A DNA stretch of 64,000 bases. Origin: JADMIH01 sp036399775 (GTDB taxonomy: Bacteria; Chloroflexota; Chloroflexia; QHBQ01; JADMIH01). The stretch is from NCBI GenBank assembly GCA_036399775.1, contig DASWMJ010000095.1, positions 24,614-88,613 of the forward strand. The letters are read 5' to 3'. Shown one piece after another: positions 33,839-41,614 of this stretch. The number at the start of each line of letters is the position of its first letter. Position 1 is the stretch's first letter. A program made the position numbers and the translations under genes. The notes beneath the pieces were generated by a model. That model ran no database searches and was not told the DNA's origin. It was given only the letters and a program-made list of their open reading frames with translations.

Positions 33839-33982
33839 AGAGGGCGGTTTCCAGGCGGCTTAAATACAAAAAGGCGGCAGGACCATTATAGGCTCTACCA
33901 CCCACAGGCGCAAGGCAAGAAGCATATAACAGGTAGGGGCACAGTGTGTTGCGCCCCACCCCGAGAACTCTACCGGATCAGG

Positions 33983-34411
33983 TTAGGCAGCCCCGACGTA
34001 TGTGTCCATGTACTGCTTTATGCGGTCTGACGCCTCGCCCACCGTTGCGATGTTTGCATCCTCTTCGGGTATCTTCATCTCACCGAACGGCTCGAACACG
34101 TCCTCTATGGTCATCAGCAACTCTACCATGTCGAGCGAGTCTGCCCCCAGGTCGGAGAAGGAGGTCTCGCTGGTGACTTTGCTCTTGTCCACTTTAAGCA
34201 GATCGCTGACCATGTTCTGAAGGAGGAGGTTGATAAGCCCGGTGGTGTCATGCCCCTCGGCCTCAGACGGGCTGACCTTGTATTTTTCCGCCGCGATCTT
34301 CGCCAGCACGAGGTCTGTAAGCGCCTTCGCGTCCAGCCCTTCGACTTCCGCCGCGTCCACGCCATACTTCTGGACCGCTACCTCTCTGAGTTCTTCCGCA
34401 GCATTTGCCAT
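33983..34411 (-). CDS. acpP: Acyl carrier protein with duplicated N-terminal extension
   Basis: A 142-residue protein whose last 78 residues are an ordinary ACP with the phosphopantetheine serine S92 in 'DLGADSLDMVEL'. The first 65 residues are extra: two similar units of 28-29 residues, 'VQKYGVDAAEVEG...' and 'AEKYKVSPSEAEG...', which align without gaps, so the extension arose by internal duplication. AAAGGAG lies 8 bases before the ATG. ACP carries growing acyl chains in fatty-acid synthesis; fabD, fabH and accC lie nearby on the same strand. Its neighbour at 34441 is a serine-less ACP-like protein. The role of the extension is unknown. Confidence 0.88.
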   Translation of the reverse strand: MANAAEELREVAVQKYGVDAAEVEGLDAKALTDLVLAKIAAEKYKVSPSEAEGHDTTGLINLLLQNMVSDLLKVDKSKVTSETSFSDLGADSLDMVELLMTIEDVFEPFGEMKIPEEDANIATVGEASDRIKQYMDTYVGAA

Positions 34412-34440
34412 TGTGTGTTTCTCCTTTCCCGGTTCAGGGT

Positions 34441-34689
34441 CTAAATATTTTCGGCCAGGTAATCTACCAACTCACGCACGGTAGTGAGATCGGGCACGTC
34501 TTCATCGTCAATAGTTACACCGAATTTTTCCTCGATAAGCGGGATGACCTCGTCGTGGAACTCTATCCCGTCGGCGTTGAGGTCGTCGTAGACGTTTGTA
34601 TCCATAGTTATCTCGTCCTCGTCAGCGCCGAGACTTTCGGCGAGCAGAGGCCGGAGCTTCTGGTATATTTCAGTGCGTTGGGAAGCCAT
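34441..34689 (-). CDS. ACP-like protein lacking the phosphopantetheine serine
   Basis: An 82-residue protein with the ACP length and helix pattern ('IYQKLRPLLAESLGADEDEI', 'VYDDLNADGIEFHDEVIP', 'VRELVDYLAENI'). Where ACPs have 'DLGADSLDxVE' this one has 'DLNADGIEFHDE': the attachment serine is glycine (G41). It therefore cannot be converted to holo-ACP at that site. It is translated 30 bases upstream of the true ACP gene, suggesting a joint transcript. It may be a decoy, a structural partner or a regulator (inference). The RBS is weak. Confidence 0.82.
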   Translation of the reverse strand: MASQRTEIYQKLRPLLAESLGADEDEITMDTNVYDDLNADGIEFHDEVIPLIEEKFGVTIDDEDVPDLTTVRELVDYLAENI

Positions 34690-34724
34690 ATTGTGTCCCG
34701 TCTGTGCCTCTCTTATGAGTCTCT

Positions 34725-35225
34725 CTAAGCCTGTTGCGCCCTGGGAGGGACGCTGCCACTCCCCCCAGCACCCTTGCGTGAGCCTCGCGCCGGCTGCTCA
34801 GATGCCACCGTCCCCAGCACACCATTGATAAAGCGGCTGGAGCTATCGCTGCCAAACCGCTTTGCAAGCTCGACGGCTTCGTTTATGGCCGCTTTGAGAG
34901 GCACCCTATTATCAAATAGAATCTCGAAAATTGCAAGCCTCAATATATTGCGGTCTATGCTGGACATCTGGTCCAACGGCCAGCTTGGGGCCGAGCGCGC
35001 TATTAAGTCGTCCAGGTCGCCGGTGTGGGCCAGCACCCCCTCGACGAGCTCGCGGGCGAATGCCTGCCCTGCCGGTTCGAGCGGCGTCGGCGGGCTGGCG
35101 CTCTCCGATACCGGCTCGTCAAGGTTACGACTCAACACGTCACCGACAGGGTGCTGGGTGGAGTCGACTTCGTAAAGCGTTTGCAGCGCGATAATGCGCG
35201 CCTGTCGTCGTGATGCTGAGGCCAT
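34725..35225 (-). CDS. nusB: Transcription antitermination factor NusB
   Basis: A 166-residue NusB, an RNA-binding protein of the rRNA antitermination complex. Typical features: the start 'SRRQARIIALQTLYEVD', the central 'ARELVEGVLAHTGDLDDLIA', 'SSIDRNILRLAIFEILF' and 'AINEAVELAKRFGSDSSSRF' followed by 'INGVLGTV'. The C-terminus has an additional 25-residue Gly/Ser/Arg-rich tail. It lies in a minus-strand run with an Asp23-type gene and accC upstream, a common order in Gram-positive and related bacteria. Confidence 0.94.
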   Translation of the reverse strand: MASASRRQARIIALQTLYEVDSTQHPVGDVLSRNLDEPVSESASPPTPLEPAGQAFARELVEGVLAHTGDLDDLIARSAPSWPLDQMSSIDRNILRLAIFEILFDNRVPLKAAINEAVELAKRFGSDSSSRFINGVLGTVASEQPARGSRKGAGGSGSVPPRAQQA

Positions 35226-35230
35226 CTTTG

Positions 35231-35332
35231 GATTTTAGATTTTAGATTTCAGATTTTGGATTTTAGATTTTTAAGTTCGGAGACTGGGCCGTCCCAATCT
35301 AAAATCGGAAATCTAAAATCTAAAATTCTGTT
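35231..35332. repeat. TTTAGAT-type short-word repeat with inverted copy
   Basis: The gap between nusB and the Asp23 gene is made of repeated GATTTTAGATT words (35231-35275), then their inverted counterpart AATCTAAAATC (35295-35328). It would form one long imperfect hairpin and may serve as a processing or termination structure. Confidence 0.6.
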
Positions 35333-35672
35333 ATTCGCTCACATCCTCTATATAGACGTTCACCTGGTCGGCGGACATGCCTACCATTTCGTCCAGGGCT
35401 TCACGCACTTTGCGTTGCACTACCTGGCCCAGCGTTTTGAGGTTGGTGTCAGGCTCCGCTACGATATAAACGTCGGCGGCTATCTGCGCGTTACGCACCT
35501 GAAGAGTGACTCCGGGCGCGTTTCCCATGTTGGGGCGCTGCAATACGCGGCTAGGGGGGCGCGAAATGGCGCTCATGTCTGCCACGCCCTTGACCGAACG
35601 TGCGGTGAGGCTCACGATAGTAGCCAGCACGCTTGGAGCGATGCGTACCGTGCCCAATTTTGCATCTTGCAT
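35331..35672 (-). CDS. Asp23/Gls24 family envelope stress protein
   Basis: A 113-residue Asp23/Gls24 (YqhY/YloU-like) protein. Family pattern: 'GTVRIAPSVLATIVSLTA', 'KGVADMS', 'VTLQVRNAQIAADVYIV', then 'VQRKVREALDEMVGMSADQV' and 'NVYIEDV' at the end. In Firmicutes the YqhY form sits between accBC and nusB and influences acetyl-CoA carboxylase; the same order (accC, Asp23, nusB) is present here, so a role in fatty-acid control is a reasonable inference. There is no membrane anchor. Confidence 0.9.
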   Translation of the reverse strand: MQDAKLGTVRIAPSVLATIVSLTARSVKGVADMSAISRPPSRVLQRPNMGNAPGVTLQVRNAQIAADVYIVAEPDTNLKTLGQVVQRKVREALDEMVGMSADQVNVYIEDVSE

Positions 35673-35693
35673 TGCAGTCCTCCGCGCCTGACT

Positions 35694-37121
35694 CTAACTT
35701 GTCACTTTGCCGTTCAATCGCCCTACCGTCGCATCAACCCTCAACAGGCCGTTACTGTCAATTACCTGTTCGGCCACCCACTCCGCGACCAGTCCGGTAT
35801 GCACGTCGCCCGCCACGAACCTGGAGTCTGTGAGGATGCCCTGGTGGAACGGGATGGTGGTAGGCAGCCCTACGATTATGCACTCTTTGAGCGCCCGCTT
35901 CATGCGCGCTATGGCTTCATGTCGGTCCTTCCCCCACGTCATCAATTTACCCAGGAGGGAGTCGTAGTTGGAGGGGGCTACGTAGCCGGAGTAGAGGTGC
36001 GAGTCTACCCGCACACCCGGCCCGCCGGGGGCAAGGAAAAGTTCTATCGGACCACCCTGGGGCAGGAAGCCACGCTCCACGTCCTCGGCGTTTATGCGAC
36101 ATTCGAGCGCGTGCCCGGTGATTGTAATGTCTTTCTGCTTGAGCGTCAAGGTCTCCCCGGCTGCCGTCCTTATCTGCCACTTCACAAGATCAATGCCCGT
36201 CACCATCTCGCTGATGCCGTGCTCCACCTGGATGCGAGTGTTCATCTCGATAAAGAAGAAGTCGCCGCTCTCGTCCACCAGGAACTCGAACGTGCCTACC
36301 GTGTGGTACTTAATGGCCTTAGTGCCCTTAACCGCTGCCGCGCCGAGACGCTCCGCCAGCCTGTCAGAGATGCCGGGGGCCGGTGCCTCTTCCAATATCT
36401 TCTGGTGGCGGCGCTGCAAAGAGCAATCGCGCGTTCCCAGGTGGACCACGTTGCCTGCTTGGTCGGCCAGCACCTGCACCTCTATATGGCGCGGTTGGTA
36501 CAGGTAACGCTCAAGGTAGACATCCGGGTTGCCGAAGGCCAGCGACGCCTCACTCTTGGCTACATTGTACGCCTCGATTAGCTCATCGGAGGAGTTGACC
36601 ACGCGCATACCACGCCCGCCACCTCCGCCGACCGCCTTCATCAATAAGGGGTAGCCTATCTCGTCGCCGACAGCCTGCGCCTGGTCCGCGTTCAAAAGGG
36701 CTTCTTCGGTGCCGGGGATGATAGGCAGGCCCGCCTGGCGCATCAGCTTGCGCGCCTCGACCTTGTTCGCCATCATTTGTATGGCATTGGGGCTGGGGCC
36801 GATAAAGCCGATGCCCATCTTTTCGCATATCTCGGCTATGTAGGGGTTCTCGGAGAGGAAGCCGTAACCTGGGTGGAGTGCATCGCAGCCCGTCATGTCA
36901 GCCGCGCTGATAATTGAGGGGATATGTAGATAAGAACGCGCCGGGGCCGCCGGGCCAATGCATACCGCCTCGTCCGCCAGCCGCACGGCCAGCGTATCGC
37001 GGTCGGCCTCAGAGTAAGCAACCACCGTAGCGATGCCCAACTCCTCGCAAGCGCGAACAATGCGCAACGCAATCTCTCCCCGGTTAGCTACCAGTATCTT
37101 CTTGAACATGCTCCTCCACAA
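35694..37121 (-). CDS. accC: Biotin carboxylase subunit of acetyl-CoA carboxylase
   Basis: A 471-475-residue biotin carboxylase: it carboxylates biotin on BCCP with ATP and bicarbonate. 'MFKKILVANRGEIALRIVRA' opens the N-terminal domain; the ATP-grasp domain has 'LMKAVGGGGGRGMRVV', 'FGNPDVYLERYLYQPRHIEV', 'RDCSLQRRHQKILEEAPAP' and 'FFIEMNTRIQVEHGISEMVT'. The start is ambiguous: ATG at 37109 has the GGAGGAG only one base away, while TTG at 37121 gives four extra residues. No accB is adjacent in this window. The last 30 residues are slightly longer than E. coli AccC. Confidence 0.95.
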   Translation of the reverse strand: MWRSMFKKILVANRGEIALRIVRACEELGIATVVAYSEADRDTLAVRLADEAVCIGPAAPARSYLHIPSIISAADMTGCDALHPGYGFLSENPYIAEICEKMGIGFIGPSPNAIQMMANKVEARKLMRQAGLPIIPGTEEALLNADQAQAVGDEIGYPLLMKAVGGGGGRGMRVVNSSDELIEAYNVAKSEASLAFGNPDVYLERYLYQPRHIEVQVLADQAGNVVHLGTRDCSLQRRHQKILEEAPAPGISDRLAERLGAAAVKGTKAIKYHTVGTFEFLVDESGDFFFIEMNTRIQVEHGISEMVTGIDLVKWQIRTAAGETLTLKQKDITITGHALECRINAEDVERGFLPQGGPIELFLAPGGPGVRVDSHLYSGYVAPSNYDSLLGKLMTWGKDRHEAIARMKRALKECIIVGLPTTIPFHQGILTDSRFVAGDVHTGLVAEWVAEQVIDSNGLLRVDATVGRLNGKVTS

Positions 37122-37194
37122 TCCTCACTCACGATATTAGCAAAACTACTTCAAAGTAAGATGGATGCCTGACGTAAGAGAACGAACTACCCTG

Positions 37195-37314
37195 TGTCAT
37201 TCTGAGCGCAGCGAAGAATCTCGTCCCTCGCAAACCCTCTTGCCTCTATTTTCTCTCCTTGCGCCCTGGCATTGTACGCGAGGGACGAGATTCTTCGCTG
37301 CGCTCAGAATGACA
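37195..37314. repeat. Palindromic intergenic repeat (type GAATCTCGTCCC), copy 1
   Basis: Perfect 37-base inverted arms 37195-37231 and 37278-37314 around a 46-base centre. The same element is at 39415-39535 and a divergent form at 51339-51453; a half-copy fragment lies at 63783-63800. This copy sits upstream of accC in the 37122-37435 gap. Confidence 0.85.
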
Positions 37315-37380
37315 AAGATACTGGGGTGGCATTCCCAGGCATTCTACCTTTGCAACGGCGCTACCCGACAATTTCACACA

Positions 37381-37440
37381 TCACGTTTCACGCTTCACGC
37401 TTATGCAATACGAACTACGCAATACGAACTACGCTTCACG
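37381..37440. repeat. CAATACGAACTACG short tandem words
   Basis: GCAATACGAACTAC occurs twice in tandem (37405-37431), preceded by CACGTTTCACGCTTCACG. The same word family (CGCAATACG) fills 52684-52806 and 54811-54856. Confidence 0.6.
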
Positions 37441-37750
37441 CATCGCCCAACATACCAAGCACCGAATCGACCTTATGCTGCATCGAAGCGTCTTTGTCGC
37501 GGCGTTCGTCAATCTTGAGCGTCGTGCCTACCCGCTGCGCACCCGCCGCGAAGATAGCCTCGTTCATGCGCTCAACGACATCTATTATATCCCTTCTCTC
37601 ACCTTCAAGCACGGTGCCCATCGGATTTAGCTGGTACTCCACTTCCGATTGCTCCTTGAGCACGGCCAGGGCGGCAGCCACGTATTTGCTAAGGCTTGGA
37701 GTGGCGGTGCCAAGAGGCGAGAAGGTGACTTCCGCGATTACTTTGACCAT
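37436..37750 (-). CDS. Thiamine-binding protein of the MTH1187/YqgV family
   Basis: A 104-residue MTH1187-type protein with a ferredoxin-like fold that binds thiamine or related compounds in some members. Recognisable segments: 'VIAEVTFSPLGTATPSLSKY', 'YQLNPMGTVLEGERRDIID', 'RVGTTLKIDERRD'. It is normal length for the family. The gene stands alone between repeats and the DinB gene, 31 bases downstream of the latter, so it could be co-transcribed. Its physiological role is not established. Confidence 0.88.
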   Translation of the reverse strand: MVKVIAEVTFSPLGTATPSLSKYVAAALAVLKEQSEVEYQLNPMGTVLEGERRDIIDVVERMNEAIFAAGAQRVGTTLKIDERRDKDASMQHKVDSVLGMLGDA

Positions 37751-37781
37751 AATAGTCCTCTATGCTCCACGAGCAGATCGG

Positions 37782-38348
37782 CTACGATAGCGCCGCCACA
37801 GCGCGCGGGTAGTATGTCTCACGCGAGCGCATCGCCTTGAGCGCCGCTATCTCTCCCAGGTGCCCGAAGCAGCCGGGAAGGAGAATCTTCACCCATTGAT
37901 ACGGGGTGCGCTTGCCGCCCAGCCCCAGCGTCGGCTGGTGCAGATCGCCTTCCGGCATAGCATTGAGCCGTTCGCAGAGAGCGTCACACACCTGGGTGAG
38001 GTAAGTTGTGTGCTCAGTCGCAGTAAGCGATGGAACGGCGGCTACTTCCTCTAATGTGTAGCCTGAGATAGCGCCGAAACCCCGGAGGCCGATGCCGCGA
38101 GGGTCGTAGCCCGTCTGCTCGCGCGAGCCCCGTGTGTGCCACTGCTCTTCCTCGGCGGGCCTGCCCTCAAGTATCTGCACAGTAAGCAAATCGAGCCACC
38201 TGCACACGTGCCACACAGTCACGCCAATGCTGTTTGCTTCGGGGTCGGGCTGCCAAGCCAATTCTTCCGGCGACATCCCCTCGATCTCACCGCGCATATC
38301 CGCCGCCATAGCCTGCACCCAATCCACAATCAGTTCAACGTCCGTCAC
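37782..38348 (-). CDS. DinB-superfamily protein
   Basis: A 188-residue four-helix-bundle protein of the DinB/YfiT metalloenzyme superfamily. The metal-binding histidines are in 'VTVWHVCRWLDLL' (about H47) and 'CFGHLGEIAALKAMR' (about H163). A third ligand is less clear. Members include thiol-dependent transferases and hydrolases, many of unknown substrate. It is 42 bases downstream of fabD, in a possible operon, but nothing in the sequence connects it with fatty-acid synthesis. Confidence 0.82.
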   Translation of the reverse strand: MTDVELIVDWVQAMAADMRGEIEGMSPEELAWQPDPEANSIGVTVWHVCRWLDLLTVQILEGRPAEEEQWHTRGSREQTGYDPRGIGLRGFGAISGYTLEEVAAVPSLTATEHTTYLTQVCDALCERLNAMPEGDLHQPTLGLGGKRTPYQWVKILLPGCFGHLGEIAALKAMRSRETYYPRAVAALS

Positions 38349-38390
38349 AGCCTGTATCCTTTCGCCAGCTTGCCCGATGCCGGTACAGAT

Positions 38391-39329
38391 TTACTCCGCA
38401 CCGGCCAGCAGATCGTCCGATGCCAGCACCTGCACATCAGGCGCGATGCGCTTCACCAGCCCGGACAGCACCTTGCCTGGGCCAACCTCCACGAACGTCT
38501 GTACGCCCTGCTCGGCCATGTATCTCACAGATTCGACCCACAGCACTGGTGAGTACGTTTGCATCTCCAGGAGGCCGCGTATCTCCCGCGCATCGCGCAC
38601 CGGCCTCGCGGTCACGTTAGCAACCAATTCTATCTGAGGCTCAGAGAAGGACGTGGACTCTATGCTCACGGCAAATTCCTCCGCCATAGGGCGCATCCAG
38701 CGCGAGTGAAAGGCCGCGCTTACCTGTAGAGGTATCACCCGCCTGGCGCCTCGCTCCTTCGCCATAGAACTTGCGTGTTCGAGCGCACCGGCAGGTCCAC
38801 TTATTACTACCTGCCCAGGAGCGTTAAGGTTCGCGAGGTCCACGCCTGAGGCTTCACATACCGCATCTAACTCGCTTTCGGGCAGGCCGATGATCGCAGC
38901 CATGCCCGAAGGCCCATCCAGCGCGGAGCCTGCTTCCTGCATCAGCTTGCCGCGCGTAGCCACGAGCCGCAGGGCATCCTCAAAGGAGACCGCGCCCGCA
39001 GCCACCAGCGCCGAATACTCCCCCAGGCTATGCCCCGCCACGAAACGCGCCCGCTCGAAAGCATCAGGATAACGCGAGCGAAGGGCTGCAAGGTGGGCTA
39101 ACTCCGTCACAAGGAGGGCAGGCTGCGCATTCACAGTCTGCTGTAGAGCGTCCGCGGGACCGGAAAAGCAAAGAGCAGAGAGAGAGTAACCAAGCACATC
39201 ATCGGCAGCGTCATACAGCTTGCGAGCCTCCGGGTAAGCATCATAGAGCGCCTGCCCCATCCCCACCGCCTGCGAACCCTGCCCAGGAAATATCCAAGCC
39301 ACATCCCCGACACCCAACAAATCACTCAT
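38391..39329 (-). CDS. fabD: Malonyl-CoA:ACP transacylase
   Basis: A 312-residue FabD that moves malonyl from CoA to ACP. 'VAWIFPGQGSQAVGMGQALY' marks the N-terminus, the nucleophile S101 lies in 'VAGHSLGEYSALVAAG', the catalytic histidine is in 'VSAAFHSRWM' and the substrate-binding region in 'NLNAPGQVVISG'. Length is normal. It belongs to the minus-strand group with fabH and rpmF upstream; a 266-base gap with a palindromic repeat separates it from fabH. The expected plsX is absent. Confidence 0.96.
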   Translation of the reverse strand: MSDLLGVGDVAWIFPGQGSQAVGMGQALYDAYPEARKLYDAADDVLGYSLSALCFSGPADALQQTVNAQPALLVTELAHLAALRSRYPDAFERARFVAGHSLGEYSALVAAGAVSFEDALRLVATRGKLMQEAGSALDGPSGMAAIIGLPESELDAVCEASGVDLANLNAPGQVVISGPAGALEHASSMAKERGARRVIPLQVSAAFHSRWMRPMAEEFAVSIESTSFSEPQIELVANVTARPVRDAREIRGLLEMQTYSPVLWVESVRYMAEQGVQTFVEVGPGKVLSGLVKRIAPDVQVLASDDLLAGAE

Positions 39330-39414
39330 CTACGCCACCCAATACCGAGGTAAGTAGCGTTCAAGCGGGGCTGTTGCAAAGTTGGGATGCCGGGGATAAG
39401 CACCACTGCATCCT

Positions 39415-39535
39415 TGTCATGCTGAGCGCAGCGAAGAATATCGTCCCTCGCGCACAATGCTGGGGATACAAGGAGAGAAAATAAAGGGAAGAGAATACGC
39501 GAGGGACGAGATTCTTCGCTGCGCTCAGCATGACA
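39415..39535. repeat. Palindromic intergenic repeat (type GAATCTCGTCCC), copy 2
   Basis: Inverted arms 39415-39452 and 39498-39535 (38 bases, one mismatch). Sequence is near identical to copy 1 except a T-to-G change in both arms (TCATGCTGAG instead of TCATTCTGAG), a compensated change that keeps pairing. It fills the gap between fabD and fabH; a 90-codon open frame across it is an artefact of the repeat. Confidence 0.85.
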
Positions 39536-39595
39536 GGGGGATAGCTGGTTCATTCGCGGCAAGCACCTGGCTGACTTCGCATCTGCGGTCAGCAC

Positions 39596-40585
39596 TCAAG
39601 ACCCCCACTTGACGATGGCTGCCGCGCTGGTCAGGCCCGCGCCAAAGGCAACAAAGAGGAGGTTATCGCCACCCTGCACACGCCCCTGCTCCTCTGCTTC
39701 GCATAGCGCGATGGGAATGGACGCAGCCGATGTATTGCCGTACTTGGCTATATCTATAAATACCTTCTCAGGGTCGAGGCTCAGCCTGTCGGCTATTGAG
39801 CTAATGATGCGGAGGTTTGCCTGGTGGGGTATGAAGAGGGATATGTCCCCATAGCTGAGGCCAGCTTTTTCGAGGGCTTCTATGGCGGAGTCCCCCATGA
39901 TTCGCACCGCGAAACGGTACACTTCCTGCCCATTCATCTTGATGAAGTGGCCCCTGCTCTTGAGCGTATCCTCTGTCGCGGGGAACTTCGCTCCACCGGC
40001 GGGCAGCTTTATGAGGTCGCCGCCCACGCCGTGCGAGCCGAGCACGAACGACAACAGGCCGCTCTTCGCGTCGGACGCTTGCAGCACGACGGCCCCCGCG
40101 CCATCTCCAAAAAGCACACAGGTGGCGCGGTCCTGCCAATCTATGAAGCGGGATAGGGCCTCAGCGGCGACCACCAGCACGGTCTTGTAGGAGCCTGCCT
40201 TGATGAACTGGGTGCCCACGCTGATGCCGTAGATGAAGCCGGAGCAGGCCGCTTCGAGGTCGAACGCGCCCGCGTTTTCAGCCCCTATCTCGTGCTGCAC
40301 CAGGCAGGCCGTCGCGGGGAAGAGAAAATCGGGGGTAGCCGTACAGCAGATAACGAGGTCCACCTGCCAGGGCGAAACTCCGGCACGCTCAAGCGCCTGG
40401 CGTGAAGCAGTCACCGCGAGGGTAGCGGTCGACTCCGTCTCGGCTACTATGTGCCGTTCTTTGATGCCCGTGCGCGTGGTGATCCACTCGTCCGAGGTAT
40501 CAACTATCTTCTCAAGGTCGGCGTTAGTCAGCACCCGACCGGGTACCGCGCTGCCCCAGCCCGTAATCGCCGCGTATTTAGCCAC
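39596..40585 (-). CDS. fabH: 3-oxoacyl-ACP synthase III
   Basis: FabH condenses acetyl-CoA (or branched acyl-CoA) with malonyl-ACP to start fatty-acid chains. Catalytic residues: Cys in 'DLEAACSGFIYG' (about C114), His in 'FIPHQANLRII', Asn in 'AKYGNTSAASIPIAL'. N-terminal 'TSDEWITTRTGIKERHI' is typical. Start choice: GTG at 40585 has GGAG 9 bases upstream; a TTG at 40600 would give five more residues with a close GGGAG. It lies 92 bases downstream of rpmF. Substrate preference (straight or branched) cannot be read off. Confidence 0.96.
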   Translation of the reverse strand: MAKYAAITGWGSAVPGRVLTNADLEKIVDTSDEWITTRTGIKERHIVAETESTATLAVTASRQALERAGVSPWQVDLVICCTATPDFLFPATACLVQHEIGAENAGAFDLEAACSGFIYGISVGTQFIKAGSYKTVLVVAAEALSRFIDWQDRATCVLFGDGAGAVVLQASDAKSGLLSFVLGSHGVGGDLIKLPAGGAKFPATEDTLKSRGHFIKMNGQEVYRFAVRIMGDSAIEALEKAGLSYGDISLFIPHQANLRIISSIADRLSLDPEKVFIDIAKYGNTSAASIPIALCEAEEQGRVQGGDNLLFVAFGAGLTSAAAIVKWGS

Positions 40586-40676
40586 GATGCCATGCTCCAA
40601 ACGCTCCCTGCATAGCGCGGGAGAAAATGCCGGCAGCGCCGCGTCGCGCGCCCGTTGTCAGGTTGACGTGAGTGAC

Positions 40677-40877
40677 CTAGCTTGCCTGGGTGCCGGCTTC
40701 TTTGACCTGCAATACCTGGCGGCCACGATAAGTACCGCACGAGGGGCAGACGTGGTGCGGCAGGCGCGGGTTGTGGCACTGCGGGCACTCAACAAGCTGC
40801 AACGGCTTGAGGTGGTGGTGGCTGCGGCGGTCCCCGCGTCTCTTTCTCGAAATCCTCTGCTTGGGTGTCGCACCCAT
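40677..40877 (-). CDS. rpmF: Ribosomal protein bL32
   Basis: A 66-residue bL32 of the large ribosomal subunit with the basic N-terminus 'TPKQRISRKRRGDRRSHHH' and a zinc-type knuckle made of 'CPQCHNPRLPHHVCPSC', i.e. the C+ (four-cysteine) form. It is located between the DUF177 gene and fabH, the common DUF177-rpmF-fatty-acid order. The C-terminal 10 residues are slightly extended. Confidence 0.95.
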   Translation of the reverse strand: MGATPKQRISRKRRGDRRSHHHLKPLQLVECPQCHNPRLPHHVCPSCGTYRGRQVLQVKEAGTQAS

Positions 40878-40945
40878 AATTTTATAGCTCCTTCTTAAGT
40901 TCGGCCTGCATAGCGCATACTACGCGGCAACAACACGCTACAACG

Positions 40946-41554
40946 CTAATTGTTAGAGTTCTCTCCAACCGGGAAGTCCTCAATGCGAAGCTCCCGCAAC
41001 CCCGACCAGCGGGTATCCTCTACATCGTCCGCATGCCCGCAGTCCACTTCGTTCCTGTTCGCGCCGCACACAAGACATATACCGGCGCAATCTTCTCTGC
41101 AAAGGGGCTTCATCGGCATCGCCACCAGCAGGGCCTGGCGCACAGGCTCACCCAGGTCCATCAGGTGGTTGGCGTCTATCTGAAACGCCTGGTCATACTC
41201 TTCAAGACTTGGGCGCTCCACCGGGAAGCCCGTGTACACGTCCACAGTAGGCAGGAATTGCTCTTCAAGGGTGCCCTCCACCGGCACCGCGAATTCGGTC
41301 AGGCAACGACTGCACTCGACAGTCACCCTGGCCTCCACGTCGCCCTGCACCAGCACGCCGTCCTGTAGGCGCGTCACCTTCACCCCACCATGCACGTGGT
41401 TCGCCTTGAGCAGCGTAACGTCCGGTGCTACGGCTTCAGAAGGCTCGTCCAGGGCAAGCTGCGATGTTTCCAGGCTCAATTTGCGCGTGGACCCCACCGG
41501 CTCTTTAAGCAACTGGGACATATTATATACCAAATCGGTATTCCGACCATCCAT
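40946..41554 (-). CDS. DUF177/YceD family protein
   Basis: A 202-residue YceD-type protein, implicated in large-subunit rRNA accumulation in other bacteria. Features: 'VTVECSRCLTEFAVPVEGTL', 'QIDANHLMDLGEPVRQALLV', 'KPLCREDCAGICLVCGANRN', where the cysteine pairs probably bind zinc. It directly precedes rpmF by 68 bases, the usual arrangement. Methionine 12 (41521) would give a shorter N-terminus; the longer form is kept because its frame is intact. Length slightly exceeds E. coli YceD. Confidence 0.88.
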   Translation of the reverse strand: MDGRNTDLVYNMSQLLKEPVGSTRKLSLETSQLALDEPSEAVAPDVTLLKANHVHGGVKVTRLQDGVLVQGDVEARVTVECSRCLTEFAVPVEGTLEEQFLPTVDVYTGFPVERPSLEEYDQAFQIDANHLMDLGEPVRQALLVAMPMKPLCREDCAGICLVCGANRNEVDCGHADDVEDTRWSGLRELRIEDFPVGENSNN

Positions 41555-41614
41555 CTTAGAAAACGCCTCTTTTTAGAGTCAACTTCGCTATTATATGGCA
41601 CCCGACGCTCAGTG

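Noticed and set aside
35256..36581. A 441-codon plus-strand frame opposite accC and the Asp23 gene
   Set aside because: It is antisense to two well-conserved genes and has low-complexity, His-rich translation with no domain.
39326..39595. A 89-codon frame between fabD and fabH on the minus strand
   Set aside because: It reads through the palindromic repeat ('CHAERSEESRPS' is a known artefact of such repeats) and has no RBS or homologue pattern.
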